A stretch of 64,000 bases of DNA from Terriglobales bacterium (lineage in GTDB: Bacteria; Acidobacteriota; Terriglobia; Terriglobales; Acidobacteriaceae): positions 186,001-250,000 of the forward strand of contig JAICSO010000003.1 in assembly GCA_025936825.1 (NCBI GenBank). The letters run 5' to 3'. Numbering within the stretch: the first letter of the stretch is position 1; each line of letters opens with the position of its first letter. The notes beneath the pieces were generated by a model. The model saw only the letters and a program-made list of their open reading frames with translations, had not been told where the DNA came from and did not search any database. A program made the translations under genes and the position numbers. This document shows, piece after piece, positions 42,017 to 51,926 of this stretch.

Positions 42017-44809
42017 CTAGCCTGTGTTGTGAAGGCCCGCCGCGATTCCGTTGATAGTCGCACCCAGTGCGTAGTTGAGGTCGGCGGAATTGTCGCCGAG
42101 TTGCTTGCGGCGCAACAGTTCCACCTGAATCAAGCTCATGGCGTCCACGTAGGGGTTCCGCAGCTTGATTGAGCGCGAAAGAACAGGATTTCGATCGAGC
42201 AGACGCTCCTGCGCTTTAACACGCAACAGCATTTGCCGGGTACGCTCAAATTCATCGACAATCATGTTCCATACGCGTTCGCGTACTCCGGAATCTTTCA
42301 CTAGCGATGCGTACAGTCGCGCAATCGAGAGATCCGCCTTCGACATTGCCAGCTCGACGTTGCGAATGACGTCGTAGAACAGCGGGAAACCCGTCATCAT
42401 TTCCTGGAGGCGCCTTTCGTATTCCGCGCCCTGAGACATATAGCGCTCGAATGCCTGTCCTACTCCGAACCACGCCGGAAGCGCGTGGCGGCTTTGCATC
42501 CAGCCGAACACCCAGGGTATAGCGCGGAGATCGTCGAGTTGCCGGCTCTGCGAACGCCGCGCCGGGCGCGAGCCGATCTGCGCATGCTCAAGTTCATTCA
42601 CTGGGGTGGCTTGCTCGAAGTATTGCAGAACTTCGGGATTATCGGCGATGTTGCTGCGGTAGAAAGCGAAAGCGTCAGCCGACATCTGTTCCATGATTTC
42701 AGTCCAGGGAGCATCCGAACCGGGCAGCGGGCCGTCTGGACGGGTGAGCGCCTCAAGACAAGCGGCAATCATGATCTCGAGGTTCCACTCAGCCAGGACC
42801 GGGTCGGAGTATTTCCAGTTGAGGACTTCGCCCTGCTCAGTGATTCGAATTTGGCCAAAAAAATCTCCCGCCGGCTGCGCGAGGATGGCGTGATGAGTCG
42901 GTCCGCCACCTCGTCCGACGGTGCCACCCCGCCCATGAAACAGGCGCAGCTTCACATTCTGCCGACGTGCAGCTTCGTGCAGGGCGTGATGTGCCTTGTA
43001 CAGTTCCCACGTACTGGTCAGCATGCCGCCGTCTTTGTTGGAATCGGAGTAGCCGATCATGACTTCCTGCCAGCCTGACCAGGAATTCAACAGCTTTCGA
43101 TACGCAGGATCGCTCCAGACGCGCTCCATAACGGTGGCAGAATCGCGCAACGTCTGAATCGACTCGAATAACGGAACCGGCATGAGCCCGGGATCGTCCG
43201 TGGAGCCCTCAACGCGAAGCCCTGCTGCCTTGGCGAGCTCCAGCACATCGTAGATGTCGCGTTCGGTTTCAGCCCCGCTGATCACGTAATTGCGAATACA
43301 GCGCGTCGGGAACACTCGTTTCCACTCGGAAACCTCGCGGAAAACGTCGAGAGTCGTCGCAGCGGGATCCGCGGTCAAGGCCGTTAGTACTGCCGTTCCT
43401 CCCGATGTATCGACGCTGACCGAGGATCCTCTCGCGATTCGTTGCAGCACCTCGCGGTGGACCTTAGCGTGTTGTCGGATATCGAGCGTCGAAAGGTGAA
43501 ACCCGAAGGTGCGGACTTTGCGAAGCAATGGATCAAGCCAGGCGTAGGCGACGCGAGCCCCGTGATTCTGTTCCAGGCTGCGCCGCATTATGCGCAGGTC
43601 GGCTTCGAACTGGGCTGCCGTGTGATATGCCCGCTCATCTCCCGGGCTGGTGTGTCGCAGACGCACAATCACGAAGCTGATGAAGCGCCGGTACAGTTCA
43701 GTGCTGGAAAGTCGTGCGAGACGCGCAGGCTCCTCGCCGATGTGTTGCGCGTATTCATCGTGCTTCTGACAGAATTCTTCCGAAATGGAGACCTGCTTGC
43801 GCGAAGAACTCAACTGCTCGCTGATGTGTTCCAATTCCGAGATGTAGTGCGCGAGAACTGTGTTGCGCGCGCGTTCCAGCGCTTCGCGCGTACTCTCGAC
43901 CGTGACGAACGGGTTGCCGTCGCGATCACCGCCGATCCACGATCCGAACGAGAGCACCTCCGGTACATCGTCGGCGCGCAGTTCCAGGCCATAGACTTCG
44001 CGGAAGGAATCGCGTATTTCCACGTATAGCCGCGGCAAGCTCTCGAAGATCGACATGGGGTAGTGGTCGAGACCCATGCGGATTTCATCCGTGACCAACG
44101 GCTTCTGCACGCGGACTTCGTCCGTTTGCCACAGCACGGTGATTTCCAGCGCGATTGCGTTTTCTAATGCGAGCGCATCTGCATCGGACAAAGGAAGCCG
44201 ATCCAGGTGTTCAAGCGAGCGGGAGATGCGGCGGCGTTTTTGCAGCACCGTTCGCCGGGCAACCTCAGTAGGGTGGGCCGTAAACACCGGAAGCACCTTA
44301 ACCTGCCGAAGTGCTTCCATGGCTTGTTCCGCAGTCATGCCGGCGTCACGCATGCGGCGCAGAGTTCCGCGAAATGATCCCGGCTGGGTTGCGTGTTCAG
44401 GGGTGATCTTGCCGGCTCGGCGGCGACGTTTTCGGTGATTCGTCTCGGCGAGGTTCGTAAGCTCGAAGTAGATCGAAAATGCTTTGGTAATCCAATACGC
44501 CTCTTTGATGTCAAGCTTTTCGACAATCCCGCGTGCCTGCGTCATCTCGCCGTTGTGGAGATCGGCATGGCCCGCGGAATTCAAGCGCGCCTGGATCAGC
44601 AGCCGGCGCAGTTGCTCGACATTTTGAAAGACGGCGTCCCCGGCTTGTTCGGTCAAAACGCGGCCAAGCAGGATTCCGAGCGAACGTACATCTCGGCGTA
44701 ACGGGTGTTCTTTGGCGCGATCGTCAGTGCCGGCGATGAGTTCTGCCAGCCGGGCGGCTTGGTCTGTGGCTCCCCATAAAGGCTCGGTCATGGTGGGTGA
44801 AATAACCAT
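42017..44809 (-). CDS. ppc: phosphoenolpyruvate carboxylase
   Basis: 930 residues, normal length. Active-site blocks are intact: FTAHPTEVARRTVL (about 178), GYSDSNKDGGMLTS (about 584) and FHGRGGTVGRGGGPTH (about 621); the C-terminus ends in NTG as usual. The enzyme carboxylates PEP to oxaloacetate, replenishing the TCA cycle. ATG 44809 or ATG 44791 may be the start. The gene is divergent from the two-component system. Confidence 0.96.
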   Translation of the reverse strand: MVISPTMTEPLWGATDQAARLAELIAGTDDRAKEHPLRRDVRSLGILLGRVLTEQAGDAVFQNVEQLRRLLIQARLNSAGHADLHNGEMTQARGIVEKLDIKEAYWITKAFSIYFELTNLAETNHRKRRRRAGKITPEHATQPGSFRGTLRRMRDAGMTAEQAMEALRQVKVLPVFTAHPTEVARRTVLQKRRRISRSLEHLDRLPLSDADALALENAIALEITVLWQTDEVRVQKPLVTDEIRMGLDHYPMSIFESLPRLYVEIRDSFREVYGLELRADDVPEVLSFGSWIGGDRDGNPFVTVESTREALERARNTVLAHYISELEHISEQLSSSRKQVSISEEFCQKHDEYAQHIGEEPARLARLSSTELYRRFISFVIVRLRHTSPGDERAYHTAAQFEADLRIMRRSLEQNHGARVAYAWLDPLLRKVRTFGFHLSTLDIRQHAKVHREVLQRIARGSSVSVDTSGGTAVLTALTADPAATTLDVFREVSEWKRVFPTRCIRNYVISGAETERDIYDVLELAKAAGLRVEGSTDDPGLMPVPLFESIQTLRDSATVMERVWSDPAYRKLLNSWSGWQEVMIGYSDSNKDGGMLTSTWELYKAHHALHEAARRQNVKLRLFHGRGGTVGRGGGPTHHAILAQPAGDFFGQIRITEQGEVLNWKYSDPVLAEWNLEIMIAACLEALTRPDGPLPGSDAPWTEIMEQMSADAFAFYRSNIADNPEVLQYFEQATPVNELEHAQIGSRPARRSQSRQLDDLRAIPWVFGWMQSRHALPAWFGVGQAFERYMSQGAEYERRLQEMMTGFPLFYDVIRNVELAMSKADLSIARLYASLVKDSGVRERVWNMIVDEFERTRQMLLRVKAQERLLDRNPVLSRSIKLRNPYVDAMSLIQVELLRRKQLGDNSADLNYALGATINGIAAGLHNTG

Positions 44810-44919
44810 ACTAAACGATTGAAGGCTAAGGGTCGCGCGCGGTTTGCACGAGATCCCTGCCCCAGCGACTACACTGCGTGCTTGCAGCCGGTGCGGCCAG
44901 CCTGAATAATGGTGAACTG

Positions 44920-46341
44920 ATGAGCAGAGAAAGAGTACTGATCGTCGAGGACGAAGAGAACGAGCGTAGCGGGCTGGCTGAACTTGTGTCTGCCTGGGGC
45001 TATGAGGCCAATACCGCCGCCGATGGGCAAGACGGCTACGAGAAGATTACGGCCTGGTCGCCCTCAATTGTAATCACCGACCTGAAGATGCCGCGCATGG
45101 GCGGAATGGAACTGTTGGAGCGGATCGCCTCCGATAGCCAGACGATCGCAGTCATCGTGGTTACAGCACAGGGCACTATCGATAGCGCAGTGCAGGCAAT
45201 GCGAATTGGTGCTTACGACTACATAAGCAAGCCCATCGACACGAGTCGTCTGCGAACCATCCTGCAGAACGCTTCGGCTTTACTGGGGACGCGCACGGAA
45301 TTGGAAATCACGCGTCGCAAATTGCGCGACACGGGTTCGCTTGGCTCGCTTGTAGGGCCTTCGAAGAAGATGCAGGAGATTTTCCGGCTCATTGAACTAG
45401 TCGCGCCCAGCACAGCGTCGGTTCTTATCACGGGCGCGAGCGGCACCGGAAAAGAACTGGTCGCGCGAACCATTCACGAACTCAGTCCAAGGCGCCCGAA
45501 GCCCTTTGTCGCCATCAATTGTGCCGCTATTCCCGAAACGCTGATTGAAAGCGAGATCTTCGGTCACGAAAAAGGTGCATTTACTGGAGCGCTCGAGCGC
45601 CGCACCGGCTGCTTCGAACTTGCGGAAGGCGGGACTCTGCTGCTCGACGAAATCGGCGAGATGCCCGTCGCCACGCAAGCTAAGCTGCTGCGCGTTCTCG
45701 AAGACCGTAAGCTTCGCCGACTGGGAAGCAAAGTCGAGACCTCTGTTGATGTGCGAGTGCTGGCGGCCACCAACAAAGTTCCGGAAGAGGCGGTTGCGCG
45801 CGGCGAGTTGCGCAACGACCTGTACTATCGCCTGAACGTCTTCAACATTCACATGCCCGCGCTGCGTGAGCATCGCGAGGACGTCCCGGACCTGGTTCAT
45901 GCGTTGCTCACCGAAATGAGTTCCAAGCACGGGCGCCGCGTGGCCACAGTCAGTGAAGCGGTGTTGAATGCCTTCAAGAATTACACCTGGCCAGGAAACG
46001 TCCGCGAGCTTCGCAACACGCTGGAGCGCGCCGTGATCGTTTGCGAAGGGCCGGTGATCGAGACCAAGCATCTGCCGCCGGGCTTCGGTCATGCGCCGAC
46101 ACGCCCGTCACTCGACGATGCAGACTCTATCCGCGTGGGAGTGGGAACCACGGTTGGCGAGGCAGAACGCCTGCTGATCCTAAAGACCCTGGAATCGACC
46201 AACAACAACAAGACTCGTGCGGCCGAGATCCTCGGCATCAGCCTGAAAACGCTGCATAACAAGCTCAAGGAATATGGCAGCTCCGGCCCGGACGCGAATC
46301 GGGGCGACAGGGAAGAGTCGGAAGAACTTAAGGAATCGTAG
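44920..46341 (+). CDS. NtrC-family sigma-54-dependent response regulator
   Basis: 473 residues from ATG 44920 (a start at 44878 adds 14 unlikely residues). The receiver domain has the acidic pair VEDEE, phospho-acceptor Asp54 in VITDLKMP, and YISKPID. The AAA+ domain has Walker A ITGASGTGKELV, GAFTGA (about residue 219, sigma-54 contact) and LLLDEIGEMP. A Fis-type helix-turn-helix ends the protein (TRAAEILGISLKTLHNKLKEYG). It activates sigma-54 promoters after phosphorylation, presumably by the kinase encoded 49 bases downstream. Target genes are not evident in this window. Confidence 0.95.
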   Translation: MSRERVLIVEDEENERSGLAELVSAWGYEANTAADGQDGYEKITAWSPSIVITDLKMPRMGGMELLERIASDSQTIAVIVVTAQGTIDSAVQAMRIGAYDYISKPIDTSRLRTILQNASALLGTRTELEITRRKLRDTGSLGSLVGPSKKMQEIFRLIELVAPSTASVLITGASGTGKELVARTIHELSPRRPKPFVAINCAAIPETLIESEIFGHEKGAFTGALERRTGCFELAEGGTLLLDEIGEMPVATQAKLLRVLEDRKLRRLGSKVETSVDVRVLAATNKVPEEAVARGELRNDLYYRLNVFNIHMPALREHREDVPDLVHALLTEMSSKHGRRVATVSEAVLNAFKNYTWPGNVRELRNTLERAVIVCEGPVIETKHLPPGFGHAPTRPSLDDADSIRVGVGTTVGEAERLLILKTLESTNNNKTRAAEILGISLKTLHNKLKEYGSSGPDANRGDREESEELKES

Positions 46342-46390
46342 AGTGTTCTAGCTCTCAGGGGCCGCGCAGCGGCATTCGTGGGCTGATTCA

Positions 46391-48268
46391 ATGCGCCGTC
46401 GAACCAAAATCGTACTTCTGATCACCTTCATGGTGGCCGTGCTGGTCACGGGCGCTTCCTACGTTTACATCACCCAGATGCTGCGGCAACGGATCGCAAC
46501 CGTTCACGAAACCGCGATGAACCTTGCGTCGCAAATGGCATATCTGGCCTCGAACGCCGCTCCCGACCTGACCAGCACGCGCGTCGATACAAACAATCCT
46601 GAGGCGGTACGTCGAGGAATTGCCTACTACCTTGGCACCGATCGCGATCTCAATACCTTGCTCGACTCTATGGTGGGCAGCTTTCCTGCGATTTACGATG
46701 CAGCAATCCTTGATTCCGACGGCAAGGCGCTTCTGCATACCGATCCAAACCTTATTGGAACCAAGGTCACAGATCGCCCTGACTTCTCCACTCTGGAAAA
46801 CGCCAGAATCCGCCAGCAGTTGCAGATGATTTACAACCCGCCTACGGTTTACGAAGTCCACATGCCGCTGCTCTTAAACGGCAATGTGTTCGGCAGTATT
46901 CGCGTTGGGGTGTCGACTGTCTTTGTTCGCAACGAACTTACACCACAACTGAAGCGCGCGGTCAAACTCTCAGCGCTGGCGATTCTTTGTTCTCTGTTGC
47001 TGGCCGCCATACTTGCTCACATCGCGCTGGGCCCGCTCGAGCACATCAGCCGCAGCCTCGACAACATGACCGCAGCTCATGGCGGCGACACCCATCCCGG
47101 GGAAGAGCGCGACGAATACGGGCAAGTGACGGAGAAGATCGCCAATCTGGGACGCCAGATGCGCGATGCACGCGAGATTTTCTCAGCCCTGAAAAACAAC
47201 GTCGATCAGATCATGTCGAGTCTCCAGGACGGCCTGATGCTGTTCACGCGCGATTCCAAGGTGGTTTTGGTCAGCGCATCCGTCGAGCGTTTTCTTGGAC
47301 GCTCACGGCGAGAGCTGTTGGGCCGCAATGCCAAAGACATTTTTTCTGCGGAGTCGCCTCTCGGCGCCTTGCTCCTGGACGCATTTCGCTTACACCACAA
47401 CGTTGAGCAGCGCGAGATGGAGTCGACCAACGGTCGTCGCGTCGAAGTTTCCCTCGATTTCATCCACGAGAAGGGAACGCAGATTGGCGCGTTACTCACC
47501 ATGCGCGATGCTGAGTCCGCGCGGCGCATCGAAGATGAAATCGAGCTCTCACGACGCATTTCGGCCAGTGGACGGGTGACCCGCGGAGTTGCTCACGAAG
47601 TCAAGAATCCGATCAACGCGATTGTGTTGCACCTGCAGTTGCTGCGCAACAAAATGCAGCAAATCGATCCTGACACCGGACGGCACGTCGATATCATTGA
47701 CAACGAAATTCATCGGCTCGACCGGGTGGTCCAGATCCTCGTCGATTTCACCCGTCCGCGTGAACTGCATATAGAAGACGCCGACTTGAAGCTGGTGTTG
47801 GAGGAAGTGGTGTTGCTCGCATCTCCCGATGCCGCCCAGCACGGTGTGAGAATTGTGCGTCAGCTTCCTGGCGAGCTTATACCCGTCAAAGTGGACGTCG
47901 ATCTCATCAAGCAAGCCATGCTGAACGTCGTTCTTAATGGTGTGCAGGCGATGCCGAATGGCGGTTCACTCACCCTTGCCACATACCGCGACGAAGAGTC
48001 GGTGGTTACTGAAATCAAGGACGAGGGCACCGGTATTCCAGCCGCGGTGCAGGAGAAGGTGTTCGAACTTTACTTCACGACCAAGAAAACCGGCAGCGGC
48101 ATCGGTCTCGCACAAACCTATCAAATCATGCAGTGGCACTACGGATCTGTTGACTTCGTTTCGCAGGAAGGAAAAGGAACCACTTTCCGCCTCCGTTTGC
48201 CACTGGCTGAAACACGACCTGCCTCCTCAGAAGAAGTGCCGGGCGCGGTTTTGACGCGGAAGGTGTAG
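46391..48268 (+). CDS. NtrB-type membrane sensor histidine kinase
   Basis: 625 residues. Membrane segments at about 7-27 (IVLLITFMVAVLVTGASYVYI) and 188-215 enclose a periplasmic sensing domain; then HAMP, PAS-like (SSLQDGLMLFTRDSKVVLVS) and kinase parts. The phosphorylated His is at about 402 in GVAHEVKNPINAI. ATP-binding boxes are NVVLNGVQAMPN, IKDEGTGIP and GSGIGLAQTYQIM. It is the likely partner of the upstream NtrC-type regulator. The stop and the next gene are two bases apart. Confidence 0.94.
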   Translation: MRRRTKIVLLITFMVAVLVTGASYVYITQMLRQRIATVHETAMNLASQMAYLASNAAPDLTSTRVDTNNPEAVRRGIAYYLGTDRDLNTLLDSMVGSFPAIYDAAILDSDGKALLHTDPNLIGTKVTDRPDFSTLENARIRQQLQMIYNPPTVYEVHMPLLLNGNVFGSIRVGVSTVFVRNELTPQLKRAVKLSALAILCSLLLAAILAHIALGPLEHISRSLDNMTAAHGGDTHPGEERDEYGQVTEKIANLGRQMRDAREIFSALKNNVDQIMSSLQDGLMLFTRDSKVVLVSASVERFLGRSRRELLGRNAKDIFSAESPLGALLLDAFRLHHNVEQREMESTNGRRVEVSLDFIHEKGTQIGALLTMRDAESARRIEDEIELSRRISASGRVTRGVAHEVKNPINAIVLHLQLLRNKMQQIDPDTGRHVDIIDNEIHRLDRVVQILVDFTRPRELHIEDADLKLVLEEVVLLASPDAAQHGVRIVRQLPGELIPVKVDVDLIKQAMLNVVLNGVQAMPNGGSLTLATYRDEESVVTEIKDEGTGIPAAVQEKVFELYFTTKKTGSGIGLAQTYQIMQWHYGSVDFVSQEGKGTTFRLRLPLAETRPASSEEVPGAVLTRKV

Positions 48269-48270
48269 AG

Positions 48271-49014
48271 ATGAGACTCAGATTCACATCCAATCTTCTT
48301 GTGGCGATGCTCGCGATAGCGCTGTCTTCCGGGGTGGCGCAAGATCAACAACCGAGCAAGGACCAAACTCCCGCGAATACTCCGCAAAACAGCGCACCCC
48401 AGACTACTCCACAAACTCCGCCGAGGAGCGACACGGAAACCGGCGCGCCTCCGCAGAATCCGCCAAGCCAAACGCCGCAATCGGACGAATCCGCGCCATC
48501 AAATCAGAATGTGCCAGCAACGCAGGAACAGTCGCCTCCACAACAAGAGGCTCAGCCTCCTCAGCAGGCTGCTCCAAAAGCAAACACTCCGGCAAAGCCG
48601 AAGACAACCTCGCCCAACAGCACGCGCCGTAGGAAGCGCAAGGCAAAAACTACGGCGCAGTCGAAGTCAACACATCGACCGAAGCCGACTACCGCGACAT
48701 CGCCCGGACTGTCGGGGAAAGTCGTAGTCAGAAATGGGGGAGCCAGTGACGATGTGATTCACCTGTCACCAGGCGGCAGCCGGGAGCAGGAAGCTCACAA
48801 CCGCGAAAATACTGATCAACTACTGGCGACCACAGACGAGAATTTGAAAATGCTGGCCAGTCGCCAATTGTCGCCCTCGCAGCAGAGCACAGTCGATCAG
48901 ATTCATTCTTATATGCGACAAGCGAAGTCGGCCGCGGATTTAGGCGACCTTGCGCGCGCGCACACGCTTGCCTTCAAGGCCCACTTGTTATCCGATGATT
49001 TGGCAAAGCACTAG
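48271..49014 (+). CDS. secreted Pro/Gln-rich protein with helical C-terminus
   Basis: 247 residues, ATG 48271 two bases after the kinase stop, GGTGTAGAG upstream. The signal peptide is LLVAMLAIALSSGVAQ. Residues about 25-110 are low-complexity Pro/Gln/Ser/Thr, and a basic patch TRRRKRKAKTT follows. The last 60 residues are helical (LKMLASRQLSPSQQSTVDQI, SYMRQAKSAADLGDLARAHT). It is probably an envelope-spanning or wall-linked protein. Being in one operon with a two-component system, it could be part of the sensing device. Confidence 0.75.
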   Translation: MRLRFTSNLLVAMLAIALSSGVAQDQQPSKDQTPANTPQNSAPQTTPQTPPRSDTETGAPPQNPPSQTPQSDESAPSNQNVPATQEQSPPQQEAQPPQQAAPKANTPAKPKTTSPNSTRRRKRKAKTTAQSKSTHRPKPTTATSPGLSGKVVVRNGGASDDVIHLSPGGSREQEAHNRENTDQLLATTDENLKMLASRQLSPSQQSTVDQIHSYMRQAKSAADLGDLARAHTLAFKAHLLSDDLAKH

Positions 49015-49017
49015 TCG

Positions 49018-50154
49018 CTATCTGGCGCGTCCACCAGCAGTCTTCGCCGAATTCACTCTTGTAAGCAGATCCTTGATGGGAGCCTGCATGGATCCTGGAA
49101 TGGCTGCCGCGTCGGTCAGGATCGCCTTTGCATCAGCAACCTTGTTGAGTTTCGCGTAGTCCCAACCCAGAAAATACGCGGCGACCGCGTACTGTTGTTC
49201 GTCTTCGCCCTTGAGCATCGTTGTGGCCGTCTTCAATTCGCTGATAGAAGGAAGTGTCTTGCCTTGCAGCGCGTACGCCCGGCCCAAGATACAGTGAGCG
49301 GTTCCCGTGATTACACGGTTCGAGGTGGTAGCACCCGACTCATCACCCTTGGAAATGGCAATGGTTTTTTGCGCGTACGGAATCGCCTTGGCTGCCCCTT
49401 CGGCGGTTTGGACGTAAGTAAGGCCGAGCACGAGCAACACAGAAGTATTGTCGGGGTTCGTAGCCAAAGCCTTTTCGCCGTATGCGATCACCCGCTTGGT
49501 GTCGCCCATCGACGACAGCGCGTCCATGGCAAAGGCTGCGACTTGATCTCTCAGCCCGGAGTTCGGGAAAACGGCGAAGAATTTATCGACGTAGCCCATG
49601 CGGGCCTTGGGGTCGCTTTCTGTCGAGAGTACATTGAACGCCGAAGTTTCCAGAAACGTGTACGCGGATTTGTACCGGTCCATCTCTCCTTGCATGTCCG
49701 CCTTGAACTGGTCGTCGAAAACATTGGCAGGCTTCGGCTGCTTCTCGATGGACGCATAAGCATCGCCACCCTGGACTGCGTACTGGAACAGGTGGACGTT
49801 GTCCTTCGCTTGCTGCGCAATCGTGGCCATGGAAGTCAGGATGTCCAAATTCCTCGGGGAGATTGCGAGCGCCTTGTCGCCAGCCTCGAATGCTTTTTGT
49901 GTTTCGCCGTCCGATTGGTAAGCCTGCGCAAGCTGCCAATTGGCATAAGCAACCGCCATCTTGTTGGAAGCGTACTTCTGCAGAAAGTCCTGGTACATCG
50001 ATATTTTTTTCTGCGTGTCGTTCTCGTTTCCAATCGCACTGAGATCTTTGTCCTCGGGAGTGCCTGCAGCAATGGTGACGCTGTCAATTTGTGCAAAAGA
50101 AAGCGAAGCCATTAATACGAAAACTGCAATAAAACCAACGCGAGTCGGTGACAT
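49018..50154 (-). CDS. secreted TPR-like repeat protein
   Basis: 378 residues from ATG 50154, chosen for AGGAGGT upstream; the frame is open further but that part is not coding-like. The signal peptide is VGFIAVFVLMASLSFAQ. Helical repeats follow (WQLAQAYQSDGETQKAFEAG, HCILGRAYALQGKTLPSI, YFLGWDYAKLNKVADAKAIL). It is a scaffold-type protein of unknown partner, convergent with the preceding gene. Confidence 0.85.
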   Translation of the reverse strand: MSPTRVGFIAVFVLMASLSFAQIDSVTIAAGTPEDKDLSAIGNENDTQKKISMYQDFLQKYASNKMAVAYANWQLAQAYQSDGETQKAFEAGDKALAISPRNLDILTSMATIAQQAKDNVHLFQYAVQGGDAYASIEKQPKPANVFDDQFKADMQGEMDRYKSAYTFLETSAFNVLSTESDPKARMGYVDKFFAVFPNSGLRDQVAAFAMDALSSMGDTKRVIAYGEKALATNPDNTSVLLVLGLTYVQTAEGAAKAIPYAQKTIAISKGDESGATTSNRVITGTAHCILGRAYALQGKTLPSISELKTATTMLKGEDEQQYAVAAYFLGWDYAKLNKVADAKAILTDAAAIPGSMQAPIKDLLTRVNSAKTAGGRAR

Positions 50155-50282
50155 GGGAAGCTGACCTCCTGGCCAGCCCCGAATCGTAGCGCTGAAAATA
50201 GCAGGGTTCAAGCACGATTTTTGCGTGCGCCTATAGGATTGTCTCTGTGCGGCATGGCCGCACCTGCGATAGTCTTGGCGCA

Positions 50283-51584
50283 GTGAATCCAACTTCAGCG
50301 ACTCAAGAACTGCCAACAACCGTTCGGGCGCATAATCGCCGCGTTTCTGTATGGATGATTGTGGTCGTCGCGCTTGTTGTGCGCGTTCTGGTCATCACGG
50401 TGGGGCATACTTACAAGATCACCCCGCGCCGCGACCACTTCCAGTTTGGCTGGGAAACAGGCCGAACTGCGCGATCGATCGCCCTAGGACAGGGATATGC
50501 GTCCCCAACCGACCTGCAAACCGGACCGACCGCCTGGACCGCCCCTGTCTATCCCTACATCCTGGGACAGGTGTTTAAGGTATTTGGGATTTATAGCTAT
50601 GCGTCGGGTTGGGTGATCCTGGTATTTAACAGCATTTTCGCGGCGCTAACCTGCTGGACTTTGTACAGAATTGCCGAGCGAATGTTCGGACCATCGGTGG
50701 CGCGGGGCACGGCTTGGACGTGGGCCGTGTTCCCGTACATGATTTATTGGCCGGTGCGCGTCGTCTGGGATGTCTGCCTGAGCACTTTCCTGCTGACGCT
50801 AGCCCTGTTGCTAGCGTTGCGTATGCGGCCGAAAGCTAACATTCGCGATTGGATTTTCTACGGATTGCTCTGGGGACTGATCGCGCTGACCAACACCGCA
50901 CTGATCATCCTGCTGCCGTTTCTGCTGGCGTGGATTAGCTATCCTGCGTGGCGAAAGTCAATCAAACCCGTAGCGCTCTGCCTGCTAATACTTGTTGTCT
51001 GTGTTGTACCTTGGACAATCCGTAATTATCGGGTCTTCGGACGTTTTGTTTTCATCCGCGACAATCTATTTCTTGAACTCCATGAGGCCAATAACGAATC
51101 AGCCAACGCTCTCTGGACCCGCACCGAGCACCCCGGCAACGATCCGGAAGCGATGAAGCACTTCCAGGAGCTTGGCGAAATTCGTTATATGGAGGAAACC
51201 AAGCGCGAGTTCTGGACATTCGTTCGCGAACATCCGGGAACATTCATTTGGTTCACGGTTGAGCGCGTTTTCTATTTCTGGGCGGCGCCGCGGCAGGCCA
51301 CCAATGTTGCCGGCTACGATCTCTGGATCGCACGGCACGTTCAGTTTCTTCTGGCAGCGGCGTTTGCATTTGCCGGACTGGCGCTGATGGTTGTGCGGAA
51401 GCACACGTATCGCTGGCTGCTGGCGCCATTCCTGTTGATCTACCCGCTTCCTTATTACCTGGTGAATCCGTTTCCGCGATACAAGCACCCAATCGAGACT
51501 GTCATGACAATGCTGATCGTCTATCTCCTGTGGGAAAGCCGGGGCGTGAAACTGGACTGGCGTCTGCGGAGGATTACCGATTGA
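50283..51584 (+). CDS. membrane glycosyltransferase, GT39/ArnT-like
   Basis: 433 residues from GTG 50283; GTG 50247 adds 12 residues and lies in a palindrome (GTGCGGC ATG GCCGCAC, 50247-50263), so the start is uncertain. The first luminal loop carries an acidic pattern (RRDHFQFGWETGRTARSIALGQGY) after TM1, and ten or more membrane segments follow. This fits polyprenyl-phosphate-sugar-dependent mannosyl- or aminoarabinosyltransferases, which glycosylate proteins or lipids in the periplasm. Donor and acceptor are not predictable. Confidence 0.82.
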   Translation: MNPTSATQELPTTVRAHNRRVSVWMIVVVALVVRVLVITVGHTYKITPRRDHFQFGWETGRTARSIALGQGYASPTDLQTGPTAWTAPVYPYILGQVFKVFGIYSYASGWVILVFNSIFAALTCWTLYRIAERMFGPSVARGTAWTWAVFPYMIYWPVRVVWDVCLSTFLLTLALLLALRMRPKANIRDWIFYGLLWGLIALTNTALIILLPFLLAWISYPAWRKSIKPVALCLLILVVCVVPWTIRNYRVFGRFVFIRDNLFLELHEANNESANALWTRTEHPGNDPEAMKHFQELGEIRYMEETKREFWTFVREHPGTFIWFTVERVFYFWAAPRQATNVAGYDLWIARHVQFLLAAAFAFAGLALMVVRKHTYRWLLAPFLLIYPLPYYLVNPFPRYKHPIETVMTMLIVYLLWESRGVKLDWRLRRITD

Positions 51585-51637
51585 GAGTTTGAAAGGTGGC
51601 GGTTACAGCCGCACGTGCGTTGTGGGCAACGACTTGT

Positions 51638-51657
51638 GGCACGGCTGGAACCGTGCC
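51638..51657. repeat. GGCACGG/CCGTGCC palindrome
   Basis: GGCACGG (51638-51644) and CCGTGCC (51651-51657) followed by CTCCC. It shares the GGCACG..CGTGCC-C(T)TCCC wording with the arms of the 34031-34185 element, so it is probably a solo copy of one arm. Confidence 0.6.
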
Positions 51658-51669
51658 CTCCCATATGAG

Positions 51670-51828
51670 CTATTCCTCCAAATCGGCGACCGCGGCTGCA
51701 CTTCGTGAGGAGGGCCGTGGCTTGCGAGGCGCAGTGACGTAGGCGTAGGGATCTGGCGGCTGTTCCGGTTCACGGCGACGGAATACCTTCTTCAACTCCA
51801 ACATTCGCTGCAATGGCCCTTTATTCAT
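51670..51828 (-). CDS. 52-residue hypothetical protein
   Basis: Short frame ATG 51828 to TAG 51670 with GGAG six bases upstream. The sequence MNKGPLQRMLELKKVFRRRE continues with PEQPPDPYAYVTAPRKPRPS and an Ala/acidic end. It is charged, Pro-rich and not membrane-bound. The good ribosome site and balanced composition support a real gene in an otherwise empty 340-base gap; the function is unknown. Confidence 0.6.
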   Translation of the reverse strand: MNKGPLQRMLELKKVFRRREPEQPPDPYAYVTAPRKPRPSSRSAAAVADLEE

Positions 51829-51926
51829 GCGCCGCTCCGTTCAGAAATGTTACGCCTCGCCTGCCGTGCTTTGCAAAACAATGACCAGAGTTCGCACAAC
51901 CTACTCGCACTCGTTTAAAGTAGATC

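Noticed and set aside
49195-50115. 306-codon antisense frame in the TPR gene
   Set aside because: Shadow frame; the minus-strand TPR protein has signal peptide, repeats and a Shine-Dalgarno.
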